Of a stretch of DNA of 64,000 bases, positions 43,869 to 56,020 are shown piece after piece. Below the pieces are notes generated by a model. The model was not told the origin of the DNA. It saw nothing but the letters and a program-made list of their open reading frames with translations, and did not search any database. The stretch is from Alopecurus myosuroides. Taxonomy: Eukaryota; Streptophyta; Magnoliopsida; Poales; Poaceae. A program made the position numbers and the translations under genes. Every line of letters starts with the position of its first letter. Position 1 is the first letter of the stretch. Location of the stretch: assembly GCA_028641055.1 (NCBI GenBank), contig CM054062.1, positions 178,394,726 through 178,458,725 on the forward strand, given 5' to 3'.

Positions 43869-45236
43869 ACGACGACGTTGAGACAGACGATCCTTACAGC
43901 ACCCCTTCTGAGGATCTAGCTCAGTACCAGGCTGCTGAGTTCGCAGGCAAGTTATCACTCACATGAACCATTGTGTTCCTTTCAACCCTGGTTACCGATA
44001 CTTTCCGTTGCCTATTTCTGTTAGCCTTAGTGGTAGTTGTTTCTGTTACGCACCTATCACATGAATCCCTTAACCCTGATATTGCCTTACCACCCCTCCT
44101 ACAACCCTATTGTTTGAGCCAGTGTCTTACTAGTATGCTTAGGTTGTTTTGCTCGAGTCTGTTACCCGTTACTTTCAGTTACTATACTTCATTATGTTCT
44201 GGGGGCTCGATGTTAATCAATCAATCCATCATGCTAATATTACTGTTAATAATAATTTGAGGATAAGGCACCGGCAGGAGGCCCTGTGTGGTTTTGAGGC
44301 CTGCTAGTGTCGACCCTAATAGGAAAAGGGTCTTGTCTACTGATCCATGATGAGCGCACTACCCGCATGTGGGAAGCGAGTATGGGCGCCCCCCTCAATT
44401 TGATTCGATTCGCATCTCGTCCAAATCATCTCATTTAGTTCGTGCTTTCTATTTGCCGCATGCATGTTTTTGCGAGCCCAGCGCAGGGTGGAACTTTTGT
44501 AGTCGGCATATAGGGGGACACGTTCTTAGAGTGCTATGAGGGTCCATTTTCTTCTGGGCTCGATTAGCCGTGCGCCCAAGGTGCTTTGGGCTTGATGCGG
44601 AGAAGAGTTGAGTTGTGTTGAGTGCCCCGCTTGGTGGGAGGCATCCCATCTGGCGGGTTATTCATACGTGTACGGCCAAATTGGTGCAACCCTGCAGGGA
44701 TAATCTTCTCGAGAAGCCGTGTTTTCCGCGGTTATGGTTAACTTGGTGAAAGTACTGGCTAACAAGTACTCAGGACAACTTAAACCTAATGATTCACAAT
44801 ATCACACCCCATGATTATCAATTTGACTAGTAATAGGATTATTGTCACAGATAACTTGTTTCACCTTAATCCAATTGTGTGAGTTATCCTCGGATTGCTT
44901 CTTTGGATAAGGGGCGAGATCCAGGATGGGTTTGCTTGATGTTATCTTTCAATTGGTTACAACACTCGATCTTATCCCCTTTCTGATAGTAGGAAGTGAT
45001 AGAATCTCTGTAGTTGGTTAGCGCAGCCAGTTGCAGCATCTTATATATCCCCTTCTTCCGTTGAACCCAAGTCATCTGTGCTTGTGTTGACGGGCTATAC
45101 TTTGGTGAACTGTGAGTCTTGCTTGCCAGTAGGTCTATGTACTGACCCCTTTGGGGCTGTGGTTTCCGCAGACTACGATTACGAGGATCCAGGTGACGGC
45201 TACTACGTGGAGTTTGACGAGGCTGCTGACGAGTAG
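43869..45236 (+). CDS. Two-exon acidic ORF inside LTR 2 (predicted)
   Basis: Blocks 43869-43946 and 45172-45236 with the same GC donor and AG acceptor as LTR 1. A single Lys-to-Glu change (gtgaag to gtggag) in the second block. Frame intact. See LTR 1 for the caveats about the start. Confidence 0.4.
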
Positions 45237-45713
45237 TTAGCGGACCCGGGCAGGATCCGAGACATCGTGGATGGGCTCCGTCTTTATTTCAGTTTCCGGC
45301 TTCTTAAGCCTATTTGGATTTTGTCTGTACTCAGACCCCTTTGAATGCTTCCGCTGAGATGTAATGATGCTATGTTGGGACATGTGTCCTCTGGATGATT
45401 GTATTTGCTATCTCTGCCCTAGTGAGGGCCTTTTGCAACTTATTTCAACCTTTTGTGTCGTAGAGGCATGTTGTGTTATCCTTTTGTTCAAAGCCGTTGA
45501 CGTACCATGTGTGTATGGTATGAAGTACGTCAATGGTAGTGTCCTGATTTCTACAGGATAGTTTACACCGACGGTGAACAGTAGCGATGGGTTGTCACAC
45601 ATAAGTGTTGGCCTACTCGTAAGAGGACGCGGGTGCCGGAAAGCCCCGTAATCCCATCAGAATACTGTTCAGTTCGTACGGTGAGTATCCTATAGAAGTC
45701 CGGGTGCGACAAA

Positions 45714-45726
45714 TGGTATCAGAGCC
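45714..45726 (+). other. Primer binding site, unit 2 (tRNA-iMet)
   Basis: TGGTATCAGAGCC two bases after the end of LTR 2, identical to unit 1. Confidence 0.93.
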
Positions 45727-46090
45727 TGTCTGCCTGTAGGATCCCTTTTTACTGGTCGCAGTTGAGTCTAGAAACTATTTTGTAGCTATATAGGGAAAAT
45801 GAAACGTGAGAGTAGGAATTCTGCCATTTTTCTTCTTTCCCCACCCACCCACCCTTTTTCTGGTAAGGAAGTGCAACGTTGTTTTCTGTTCTCACCTAAA
45901 CTTTCAAGTTAGGATTTCACGTGTTTTGGTTTCTCCGTAGTACCTCAGGAGTTTTTGGGTCTCGTGTTTCCCGATGTTGCTTCAATATCCTGTTCTTTTC
46001 AACATCCTTATCGTCCGTTGAACCTTGTTGTTACTTTCCACATCAGTTCTCTACCGGCGTCTAATCAAAACCTTCCCCGATCATCTGCAG

Positions 46091-46906
46091 ATGGATCTCA
46101 GGTTCTTCCCGCAGGTGGTTCGGATGACTCGCTGTGAGAGCACCGCCGGTTATCCGGAGATGCTGAGAGACATGGTTACCTATCTGGGGTTCCATTGGGC
46201 ACCAGAGTACCAGGTCTACGAGCAGCAGCGAGAGTTTGACCAGACCTACTACCAGGCTATCGTCTACATTCTGTCGGATGATGGCAGGAGCGTTGTCCAC
46301 CGCTACGAGGCAGTAGGTTCCACAGTGGATATGGCCGTGCAGCAGGCAGCTTACGTGAGTCTCACCGTCCTCCGTGCTGACTACTGGGGGTTTGATGATT
46401 CCATCTATCGCCACATCCCCCGTGGTTACATCACGGCAGCGGGAGTTCACTTCACTCTCCACGGCAACCTGGATACCTACGAGTCTGATAGCTCCAGGCT
46501 GCACACCACTGCTCAGTTCGTGAGGCACAGTGACGCAGTTGCTTCCACACTTTCTCAGGAGTTAGCCTCAGTCAGGGAGCAGCTCTATCTGGCGTTGACT
46601 CGTCTGGCTACGTACACCACAGACTTTGTTGGAGACGAGCGCTTTGCGCGTTTCACTGAGCCAGCTGGGTTTCTGCTGCCAGATGCTGGAGGTTACGAGC
46701 CGATCAGAGGTCCACTTCTCGACCTTGGTCCTGGTTACACTGGGATTCCCCGCTTTGGAGCACAGGGAGACGACGCTTTCTACTTCACCACACCGAGAGT
46801 TGCTCTCAGAGCAGTCCCGCTCTACGTGGATCGTCGTCATACCTACTTCCGGGGGATTCCTCCGCACCGTATCTCTCGTCGTACTACTCACCGCCGTCCT
46901 GCGTGA
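46091..46906 (+). CDS. Extra ORF upstream of gag, unit 2
   Basis: The 271-codon protein is identical in sequence to that of unit 1 (35785-36600), also placed between primer site and gag. Six amino acid changes separate the neighbouring gag-pol frames while this ORF shows none. It is shorter, so this alone does not prove selection. No known domain. Confidence 0.75.
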   Translation: MDLRFFPQVVRMTRCESTAGYPEMLRDMVTYLGFHWAPEYQVYEQQREFDQTYYQAIVYILSDDGRSVVHRYEAVGSTVDMAVQQAAYVSLTVLRADYWGFDDSIYRHIPRGYITAAGVHFTLHGNLDTYESDSSRLHTTAQFVRHSDAVASTLSQELASVREQLYLALTRLATYTTDFVGDERFARFTEPAGFLLPDAGGYEPIRGPLLDLGPGYTGIPRFGAQGDDAFYFTTPRVALRAVPLYVDRRHTYFRGIPPHRISRRTTHRRPA

Positions 46907-47116
46907 TGAGCATGGGAGTACCGATGTATCCATTCCTAGCTATGTTTAGTTATCCTTTGGCATTCTAACCATGTATTGGTCTGTTGGATATTCTGATGTA
47001 TTTGAACATGTGATGATGTACCTGTTGGTTATCTATTCATGCGTCGGAATAATCTATCTTTCGGTTACCAAGTCTATCCTTTTCTGTTGTTGTGCTAAAA
47101 TGAATGTCTATTCAGG

Positions 47117-50100
47117 ATGCCGCCAACAAGGAGCAACCCGCCTGAACCACCTCCGCTCACGGAGCTGTTGACTCAGATGACTCAGGTCGTGGCTCAGATG
47201 GCCCAGATCCAGGCTAACCAGCACAACAACCCGAATGCTCCGCGAGTCAGCATCAAGGAGTTTCTGAGCATGGGGCCGAGAGCTTTCGTGGCAACACGTG
47301 AGCCTCTGGATGCTGATGACTGGATCAGGGAGATGAACAGGGCTCTGGAGATTGCTCATGTTGCTGAGGAAGATAAGGTCAAGTATGCCACCTACCTACT
47401 GAAGGGTCAGGCAGCTACCTAGTGGGAGAACTACCAGACCATGAGAGCTGGCTATCCTATCACCTGGGGATGTTTCAAGGATGCCTTCCTGAAGCACCAC
47501 ATCCCAGATGGTCTCATGGAAAGGATGCGTGAGGAATTCTGCTCTCTCAAACAGGGCAAGCTGGACGTCCTCGGCTACCAGAACAAGTTCAATCGTCTAG
47601 CTCGATACGCTGGTGACGAGGTGTCCACTGAAGCCAAGAAGATGGCAAGGTTCCGCCGAGGTTTTAACCCGGAACTGAAGTACGCTCTCACCAACATCAA
47701 GTGCAAGGACTTCGTGGAGCTCGTGAACACCGCGCTCAATGAGGAGAATGGGCGCAAGGCGTTCGAAGAGTCGCGCAAGCACTCGCGTGAGGGTGGTTCC
47801 TCCTCCAACATGACCACCCCTCCGCAGAAGCGCCGCATCTGGGTGCCAAATGGTGCTGTCACTCGGGCTCCAAATGCCCAAGCTTCTCCAGGCTTTGGTC
47901 CCCGCCCACCCAACCCATCTCAGATGCAGGGTCAGAGGATTCCAATGGGGCAGCCAAGGCCAGGTCCTCCTCGTGTCGTCACTTGCTACAAGTGCAAGGA
48001 GACTGGACACTACGCTGATAAGTGCACTCAGAGGCAGCTACCTCCACCACCTCCTCGCCCCAACACCAACCAGGCAATGGTTCATGCTCCCCCGGCTAAA
48101 GCCTTCAACTCCAACAACAGGCCTGTCGGGAGGACCGCGAGGGTGAACCATATCAAGGCCGACAAAGCTGAGGAAGCTGCTGACGTCGTTCTCGGTATAT
48201 TACCCTTAAACTCTATTCCAGCTAAAGTGTTGTTTGATACCGGAGCATCGCATTCTTTTGTGTCAAAGATTTTTGCAAAAGCATACAACCTAGTTCTGGT
48301 TCCGCTAAGCAATCAAATGACTGTTCACTCTCCGGGACCGCAAATGTTGACTTCCAAGATAAGCATGGACAATCAAATCCTAATTGGAGGTCGCATATTC
48401 CTTGCTTCACTCATGTTGCTGGGAAATTCTGACATTGATGTCATTCTGGGTATGGATTGGTTGAAGACCCACAAAGCTAAAATTGACTGTGCTCAAAAGT
48501 CAATAACTCTCTCTCACCCTTCAGGCCAGATAGTCTATTCTCCATATGGATCAAGTTCTGTTCAGCTGTTCAACCTTGATGCCAAACCCCTTCCTGCAAT
48601 TGAGAATGTTCCGGTGGTTTGTGAATTCCCTGACGTCTTTCCAGAAGAGTTGCCAGGGATGCCTCCGGACAGAGCAGTTGAGTTCGTGATCGAGCTTGAG
48701 CCAGGTACTGCTCCAATCTCTAAGCATCCATACAAGATAGCTCCTCCTGAACTGAAATTGTTGAAGGAGCAAACCGATATGTACATGGAGAAAGGTTACA
48801 TTCAGCCTAGTTCCTCCGCTTGGGGTTGCCCAACTCTGTTTGTTGCCAAGAAGGATCAAACAAAAAGACTCGTGGTTGACTATCGTCCTCTCAACGAGAA
48901 AACCATCAAGAACAAGTATCCAATTCCTCGTATCGATGATCTTTTTGATCAACTTGCTGGAGCCTCAATATTCTCAAAGTTGGACTTGAGGATGGGGTAC
49001 CATCAAATAAAGATCAGAAAGGAAGATATTCCTAAGACATCTTTCACCACTCGTTACGGTCTATATGAATACACCGTCATGTCCTTTGGTCTCACCAATG
49101 CACCGGCAACGTTCTCAAGACTCTTGAATTCTGTCTTCCATGAATACCTCGACAAGTTCGTTGTGGTATATCTTGATGACATTCTGGTCTACTCAAAATC
49201 CGAGGAAGAGCATGGAGAACACCTTCGTCTCACTCTCATGAAACTTCGCGAGCATCGTCTGTATGCCAAGTTTTCCAAATGTGAGTTCTGGATTCCAGAA
49301 GTTGCATATCTTGGTCATATCATCTCTGCCAAAGGCATAGCCATTGATCCTGAAAAGGTTAAGGCAATTGTTGATTGGAAACCCCCTAAGACGGTGAAGC
49401 AAGTCAGAAGTTTTCTTGGCTTGGCTAGCTATTGCCGTCGTTTCGTCCAAAACTTTTCTAAGATTGCCAAACCTATCACTGATCTCACAAAGAAGGACAA
49501 AAAGTTCGTTTGGACTCCACAGTGTGATGAGAGTTTCAACCTCCTGAAGACTAAACTCACTTCCACCCCAGTTCTGGTTGGTCCAGATACTACCAAACCT
49601 TTCCAGATATTCTGTGATGCATCTCTCCAAGGACTAGGTGCAGTTCTTATGCAAGAACGTCAAGTTGTGGCTTATGCTTCACGTCAGTTGAACCCACATG
49701 AGCAAAACTATCCCACACATGACCTAGAACTGGCAGCAGTTGTGTTTGCCCTCAAGAAATGGAGACAATACTTGTTGGGTAACAAAACTGAAATCTTTTC
49801 CGATCATAAGAGTCTGAAATACATCTTCACTCAGCCAGATCTGAACCTCAGGCAAAGGAGATGGATTGAGAAGATTAAAGACTTTGATCTCACCATTTCT
49901 TACACTCCAGGCAAGGCTAATGTTATGGCCGATGCTCTCAGTCGCAAATCCTATTGCAATAATCTCATGATCATGGAAAGCCAACCTCCACTTCATGAAG
50001 AATTCCAGAAGCTGAACCTTGGTCTTGTCCCTGAAGGATACCTTGCTAGCTTGACAGCCAGTCCAACTCTCGAGGACAAGATTCGTTCTGAACAACTTCG

Positions 50101-51508
50101 TGATACTGAAATCAAGAAGATTGTAGAGCACATCAAGGAAGGCAATGATAAATTCAAGTCCTTCTCAATTGATGACAAGGGAACTGTGTTCTTCGAAGGA
50201 CGCATTGCAGTTCCTCAGATTCAAAGTCTCAAGGATATCATTCTCAAGGAGGCTCATGAAACTCCTCTCTTCATCCACCCTGGAAGTACAAAGATGTACC
50301 AGGATCTCAAGACTCTGTATTGGTGGCCTGGCATGAAACGTGAAATTGCTCAATACGTTTCTGAATGTGACGTTTGTCAACGTGTTAAAGCGGTCCATCA
50401 GAAAACAGCCGGTCTACTCCAACCTCTGAAAATTCCTGAGTGGAAGTGGGACATGATTGAAATGGACTTCGTTACTGGGTTTCCAAAGTCCAAGAAGGGC
50501 AACGATGCAATCTTCGTTGTTATTGATCGTCTCACTAAGGTAGCTCACTTCTTTGCTGTCAAGGAAACTATCTCAGCTAGCCAGTTAGCAGAGCTCTATA
50601 CAGCAAAGGTTGTTCCTCTTCATGGTGTTCCATTGGAAATAAGCTCAGACCGTGGAAGTATCTTCACTTCTCATTTCTGGAAAAGCTTTCAAGAAGCTTT
50701 GGGCACCAAACTTCTGTTCAGCACAACTTATCACCCTCAGTCTCAGGGGCAAGTCGAAAGAGTCAATCAGATTCTCGAGGATATGCTCAGAGCATGTGGT
50801 CTCTCCTTTGGCATGAAATGGGAGGATTTCCTTCCATATGCTGAATTCTCCTACAACAACAGCTACCAGGCAAGCCTAGGCATGGCACCCTTTGAGGCAC
50901 TGTATGGTCACAGATGCAGGAGTCCAATCAATTGGTCTGGAGCTGGTGAACGTTCACTCTTAGGCCCTGACATTGTTAAGGAAGCCGAGGAGAAAGTTCG
51001 TATCATTCGTGACAATCTCAGGATTGCTCAGTCTCGTCAGAAGAGCTGTTATGATAGCAAGCACAGGGATATGATCTATGCACCTGGTGACAAGGCATAT
51101 CTCCGTGTAACTCCCCTCAGAGGCACTCATCGTTTTGGTGTGAAAGGAAAGCTTGCACCAAGATACATTGGTCCTTTCAACATCCTGTCAAGGCGGGCAG
51201 AAAATGCCTATCGTCTTGAACTTCCAGAAAAACTATCCAAGGTGCACGATGTGTTCCACGTGTCCCAGCTCAAGAAGTGTTTCAAAGATCCAGATCGTGC
51301 AGTTGATCATGATTCCATTGAACTGCAAGATGATCTATCTTATGAGGAGCACCCTGTTCGTATTCTCGATGAGACCGAGCGTAAGACTCGCAACAAGAGC
51401 ACCAAGTTCTTGAAAGTGCAATGGTCGCATCATTCCGATAAAGAGGCAACGTGGGAGACCGAAGAGGATCTTCGCAAGAAGTATCCGGACCTTTTCACTT
51501 CTCAGTAA
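47117..51508 (+). CDS. Chromovirus gag-pol, unit 2, same amber codon
   Basis: Same architecture as unit 1 with the in-frame TAG at 47420-47422 and ATG reopening at 47441. By eye, six residues differ from unit 1: Arg to His after the zinc knuckle, Thr to Ser before the RT core, Leu to Ile in the RT/RNase H linker, Ser to Phe in the integrase zinc region, Val to Ala just after it, and Arg to Ser in the integrase core. All catalytic residues (YLDD, RNase H Asp, H-H-C-C, D-D-35-E) and the chromodomain are kept. It would give gag-pol for particle formation, reverse transcription and integration only if the amber codon is bypassed. Confidence 0.9.
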
Positions 51509-51532
51509 GGAATCTCGGGGCGCGATTCCTTC

Positions 51533-51540
51533 AAGGGGGG
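51533..51540 (+). other. Polypurine tract, unit 2
   Basis: AAGGGGGG then cgttt and LTR 3; one G shorter than in unit 1. Confidence 0.8.
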
Positions 51541-52908
51541 CGTTTTGTAACATCCCAAGTATGAAATATCCCTTAGAATGTTTTGTTCCTTGTTTTAATT
51601 CAAGTATTGCATCATGTCATCATGTTTAATTATTTATTTGCATTTGTTACTATTTGTTTTGCATCTGTTTTATCTTGTTTTCATAATGAAACATCAAACA
51701 AAGTTCAAATGGTTATTTCATACTTGCTCTGTTACAACTTTTGGAATAAAAATAAGAAATGAAAACAACCATTTTATTCCATGTTGATCACTCATTAAAT
51801 TGTTGGTTTAATCAAACCATTAATCCAATCAATTAATTCTAAATCACTTCAAATTCAAACCAAATGTATTTCAAATCAGTACCCTTTTGAATCCATGGGA
51901 TTCACCAAACAAATGTAATCCTTAATCACATTAATTCTTAGGGGTAACCCTATTAAAAATGTTGTTTTCAATAAGGGTTACTTAATATTTAAATTCTTTC
52001 AAATTTGGTTTCAAAATACAAACAGTATTTTAAATGTCAACTTTTTGCAAACCAATCTTGGAAATTGTTTGCTAATGTTCTAAATATCTTAACCTAATTT
52101 TTCCTAAACAAAAACCTATCCTTTTCTTCCAATTTTGTTTTCTGCAAAAAAAAGTAAAACAGAAAAAGAAAAAAAGGAGAAACGCAGCGCGCGCGACAGA
52201 TAACCAGCCCCAGCCCATCTAAGCTACAGCGCGCGCAGCCTAGCCCGTCTAATCCCTCACTTACCGCTTCAAAGTTCGTGCCATCGTCTGTTCGAAGTAC
52301 GGCCGCGCATCCGTTGCGCCACCGCGACAGTACGGCGATTCCGACGGCTCCCCTCGACGTCCGCGCCCTATTTAGCCCCTACCAAACCCTAGGAACGCAA
52401 CCCTAACCCTACCTACCCCTAGCCCCTCTTCTCCGCCGCCGTCTGCCTCTCCCGGCCACCTTTCCCTCTCGGTATCCACCTCACCGGAGAGGATCACCTC
52501 TGACGCCATGGAAATCACCAGCGCCCCCGTCTACCTCCACCCAATTTGACTACGGGAACCACGCCGCCTCGCCTTCCTCTACTGTTTCGACACCCTAGCT
52601 CGCACGGAGGAGCACGGAGACAGCGCCGCCGTCCTCGACCACCTCGCAGCTGCCGCTCGCCGTCGAGCTCCTCCACTGAAACCCTCCCGGTGAGCACCGT
52701 GTTGTCCATATTCCCCCTTCTTCCCTGTCTGCTTGCGCACGCACGCCCACATATCTGCATCTCCAATCGCAACGCGGGCACGGCATCGCGGCGATCACCG
52801 CCGGTGGGCTTTCCTCTGACGAGCTGCAGATGGTTTCTGTCGTCAGTAATTTCAGTTATCGCTTTGTACACCTTATCCTCCCTGCGCTTCTGTATCTGTC
52901 AAGCGAAC

Positions 52909-52980
52909 GCGCACAGCGCAGTTGGTTCAGAGCTAGCGCTTGCAAGCGCGCGGTCGAGGGATCGAATCCCCGCGGCCGCA
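52909..52980 (+). repeat. tRNA-like segment in LTR 3
   Basis: Same 72-bp tRNA-like segment as in LTR 2, unchanged. Confidence 0.55.
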
Positions 52981-54172
52981 TAAAATTCCCAACCTTTTTC
53001 TTCCACGCGCTGACAGCCATGGCCCAGCCGTCAGCCCCTCGTGTGCCACGCGGGCACAGTGAGCCCACGGGGCCCCCCTGGCAGCGTCTGGGTGCGTTTC
53101 CAGTGGGTGTAAAACATTTTTAAAACTTTCTGTTTTCAAAACTGGGTCCAATTAAATCACAGATTGGCCCCTGGTTTTAAAACCTTAATAACTTTTATTT
53201 TATAACTCTAAAAACTGAAAATAAAATATGTGTGCTAGTCTAAATTCAATTGCCTACCTTTTGGTAACTTTTGTTTCCTGTTCTGAATTTTCAAAATGCA
53301 TTTAAAAATTCAAATTTGAGTAATTCAAATGTAATTTGCAATAATTCATAAATAATTCATACTAATTCCAAATAAGGCAAATAAAATATGTTTTTCATAC
53401 CATTTTGAATATCCTATTCAAATATAAAATTTGTTTCCTTGTTTGAATAATTTAAATTTCCTAAATAATTTAATACTTGTTTAATTCAATTAAATTTGAT
53501 AAAAATCATAACTTGCTCAAAATAAAATATTTTTTGAACATGTAAAATATGTTTTCCAACCATCAAAGTGTGAACTTTTCAAATGTGAATTTGAATTTAT
53601 GAATTGAACAAATAAAATTCAAATAATATTCAAACTTGTTTTAGATTCAATTAAAACTTGCTTAATATTGTTTAATTCATAATAAATTCATCCTAATTCA
53701 AATTTCAATATTTGAAACATGTAATCCAACTAAAATTTGATGTTCTTTTCAAATATAAATTTTGTTAATTGTTTTGCACACTTTGAATTGATGAAAACAA
53801 TAATTGTTTGTGTGACATGTTAAGTAACCAAAATTTCTAAACTTAATAAATAATTTCCAAAACTTGTTAAACCCTTTTATCACTTGCATCTATCATTGCT
53901 ATTTGTTGTTATTTTGTTGTTACCATCATGCATGCATCATGCTAACAACTTTCACATAATAATTAGTTGTAAATCAATTGTTTCCACTTATTTCAATGGA
54001 CCTTTTCCATATGCAATCCAATTGCATATGGGTCCATTTAAATTGTGTTATCATGTTAGCTAGTTTATTTTGATGCAACCATTAACTTGTCATGCATCAT
54101 CTTGATTGTGCACAATGCCATGGCAATGATTGTTTACATTCCTGTTTTGTTTGTTTGCTTCTTCTCGAATAG

Positions 54173-55540
54173 ACGACGACGTTGAGACAGACGATCCTTA
54201 CAGCACCCCTTCCGAGGATCTAGCTCAGTACCAGGCTGCTGAGTTCGCAGGCAAGTTATCACTCACATGAACCATTGTGTTCCTTTCAACCCTGGTTACC
54301 GATACTTTCCGTTGCCTATTTCTGTTAGCCTTAGTGGTAGTTGTTTCTGTTACGCACCTATCACATGAATCCCTTAACCCTGATATTGCCTTACCACCCC
54401 TCCTACAACCCTATTGTTTGAGCCAGTGTCTTACTAGTATGCTTAGGTTGTTTTGATCGAGTCTGTTACCCGTTACTTTCAGTTACTATACTTCATTATG
54501 TTCTGGGGGCTCGATGTTAATCAATCAATCCATCATGCTAATATTACTGTTAATAATAATTTGAGGATAAGGCACCGGCAGGAGGCCCTGTGTGGTTTTG
54601 AGGCCTGCTAGTGTCGACCCTAATAGGAAAAGGGTCTTGTCTACTGATCCATGATGAGCGCACTACCCGCATGTGGGAAGCGAGTATGGGCGCCCCCCTC
54701 AATTTGATTCGATTCGCATCTCGTCCAAATCATCTCATTTAGTTCGTGCTTTCTATTTGCCGCATGCATGTTTTTGCGAGCCCAGCGCAGGGTGGAACTT
54801 TTGTAGTCGGCATATAGGGGGACACGTTCTTAGAGTGCTATGAGGGTCCATTTTCTTCTGGGCTCGATTAGCCGTGCGCCCAAGGTGCTTTGGGCTTGAT
54901 GCGGAGAAGAGTTGAGTTGTGTTGAGTGCCCCGCTTGGTGGGAGGCATCCCATCTGGCGGGTTATTCATACGTGTACGGCCAAATTGGTGCAACCCTGCA
55001 GGGATAATCTTCTCGAGAAGCCGTGTTTTTCGCGGTTATGGTTAACTTGGTGAAAGTACTGGCTAACAAGTACTCAGGACAACTTAAACCTAATGATTCA
55101 CAATCTCACACCCCATGATTATCAATTTGACTAGTAATAGGATTATTGTCACAGATAACTTGTTTCACCTTAATCCAATTGTGTGAGTTATCCTCGGATT
55201 GCTTCTTTGGATAAGGGGCGAGATCCAGGATGGGTTTGCTTGATGTTATCTTTCAATTGGTTACAACACTCGATCTTATCCCCTTTCTGATAGTAGGAAG
55301 TGATAGAATCTCTGTAGTTGGTTAGCGCAGCCAGTTGCAGCATCTTATATATCCCCTTCTTCCGTTGAACCCAAGTCATCTGTGCTTGTGTTGACGGGCT
55401 ATACTTTGGTGAACTGTGAGTCTTGCTTGCCAGTACGTCTATGTACTGACCCCTTTGGGGCTGTGGTTTCCGCAGACTACGATTACGAGGATCCAGGTGA
55501 CGGCTACTACGTGGAGTTTGACGAGGCTGCTGACGAGTAG
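54173..55540 (+). CDS. Two-exon acidic ORF inside LTR 3 (predicted)
   Basis: Blocks 54173-54250 and 55476-55540, splice signals and frame as in LTR 2. One silent change in the first block (tct to tcc). Same uncertainty about the start exon. Confidence 0.4.
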
Positions 55541-56015
55541 TTAGCGGACCCGGGCAGGATCCGAGACATCGTGGATGGGCTCCGTCTTTATTTCAGTTTC
55601 CGGCTTCTTAAGCCTATTTGGATTTTGTCTGTACTCAGACCCCTTTGAATGCTTCCGCTGAGATGTAATGATGCTATGTTGGGACATGTGTCCTCTGGAT
55701 GATTGTATTTGCTATCTCTTCCCTAGTGAGGGCCTTTTGCAACTTATTTCAACCTTTTGTGTCGTAGAGGCATGTTGTGTTATCCTTTTGTTCAAAGCCG
55801 TTGACGTACCATGTGTGTATGGTATGAAGTACGTCAATGGTAGTGTCCTGATTTCTACAGGATAGTTTACATCGACGGTGAACAGTAGCGATGGGTTGTC
55901 ACACATAAGTGTTGGCCTACTCGTAAGAGGACGCGGGTGCCGGAAAGCCCCGTAATCCCATCAGAATACTGTTCAGTTCGTACGGTGAGTATCCTATAGA
56001 AGTCCGGGTGCGACA

Positions 56016-56020
56016 GCTCA
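56016..56020. other. Right target-site duplication GCTCA
   Basis: Exact copy of 30918-30922, directly after the LTR 3 end CGACA. Confidence 0.93.

Larger units (their letters stand above)
41241..45711 (+). repeat. LTR 2 (shared middle LTR, 4471 bp)
   Basis: Begins TGTAACATCCCAAGTATG at the end of unit 1 and ends GGGTGCGACA before the unit 2 primer site. Its 5' half shares nearly all differences from LTR 1 with LTR 3. Further 3' it agrees with LTR 1 where LTR 3 has private changes. Confidence 0.93.
30923..56015 (+). mobile_element. Tandem chromovirus array: LTR-int-LTR-int-LTR (Tekay/Del-like)
   Basis: Three LTRs (30923-35405, 41241-45711, 51546-56015) alternate with two internal regions (35406-41240, 45712-51545). 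Only the outer borders carry the 5-bp duplication GCTCA, and the middle LTR serves both units. Each internal region has a primer site, an extra ORF, gag-pol and a polypurine tract. Domain order (protease, RT, RNase H, integrase, chromodomain) identifies a gypsy chromovirus. LTRs longer than 4 kb and the C-terminal chromodomain suggest the Tekay/Del branch. The tandem form is best explained by unequal recombination between LTRs of sister or homologous copies. Confidence 0.92.
51546..56015 (+). repeat. LTR 3 of the tandem array (4470 bp)
   Basis: Begins TGTAACATCCCAAGTATG and ends GGGTGCGACA, followed by the right GCTCA duplication. Private changes lie mostly in the 3' half (for example ttccgagg near 54212, tttgatcgag near 54455, agtacgtcta near 55434 and tttacatcga near 55867). 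Confidence 0.93.
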
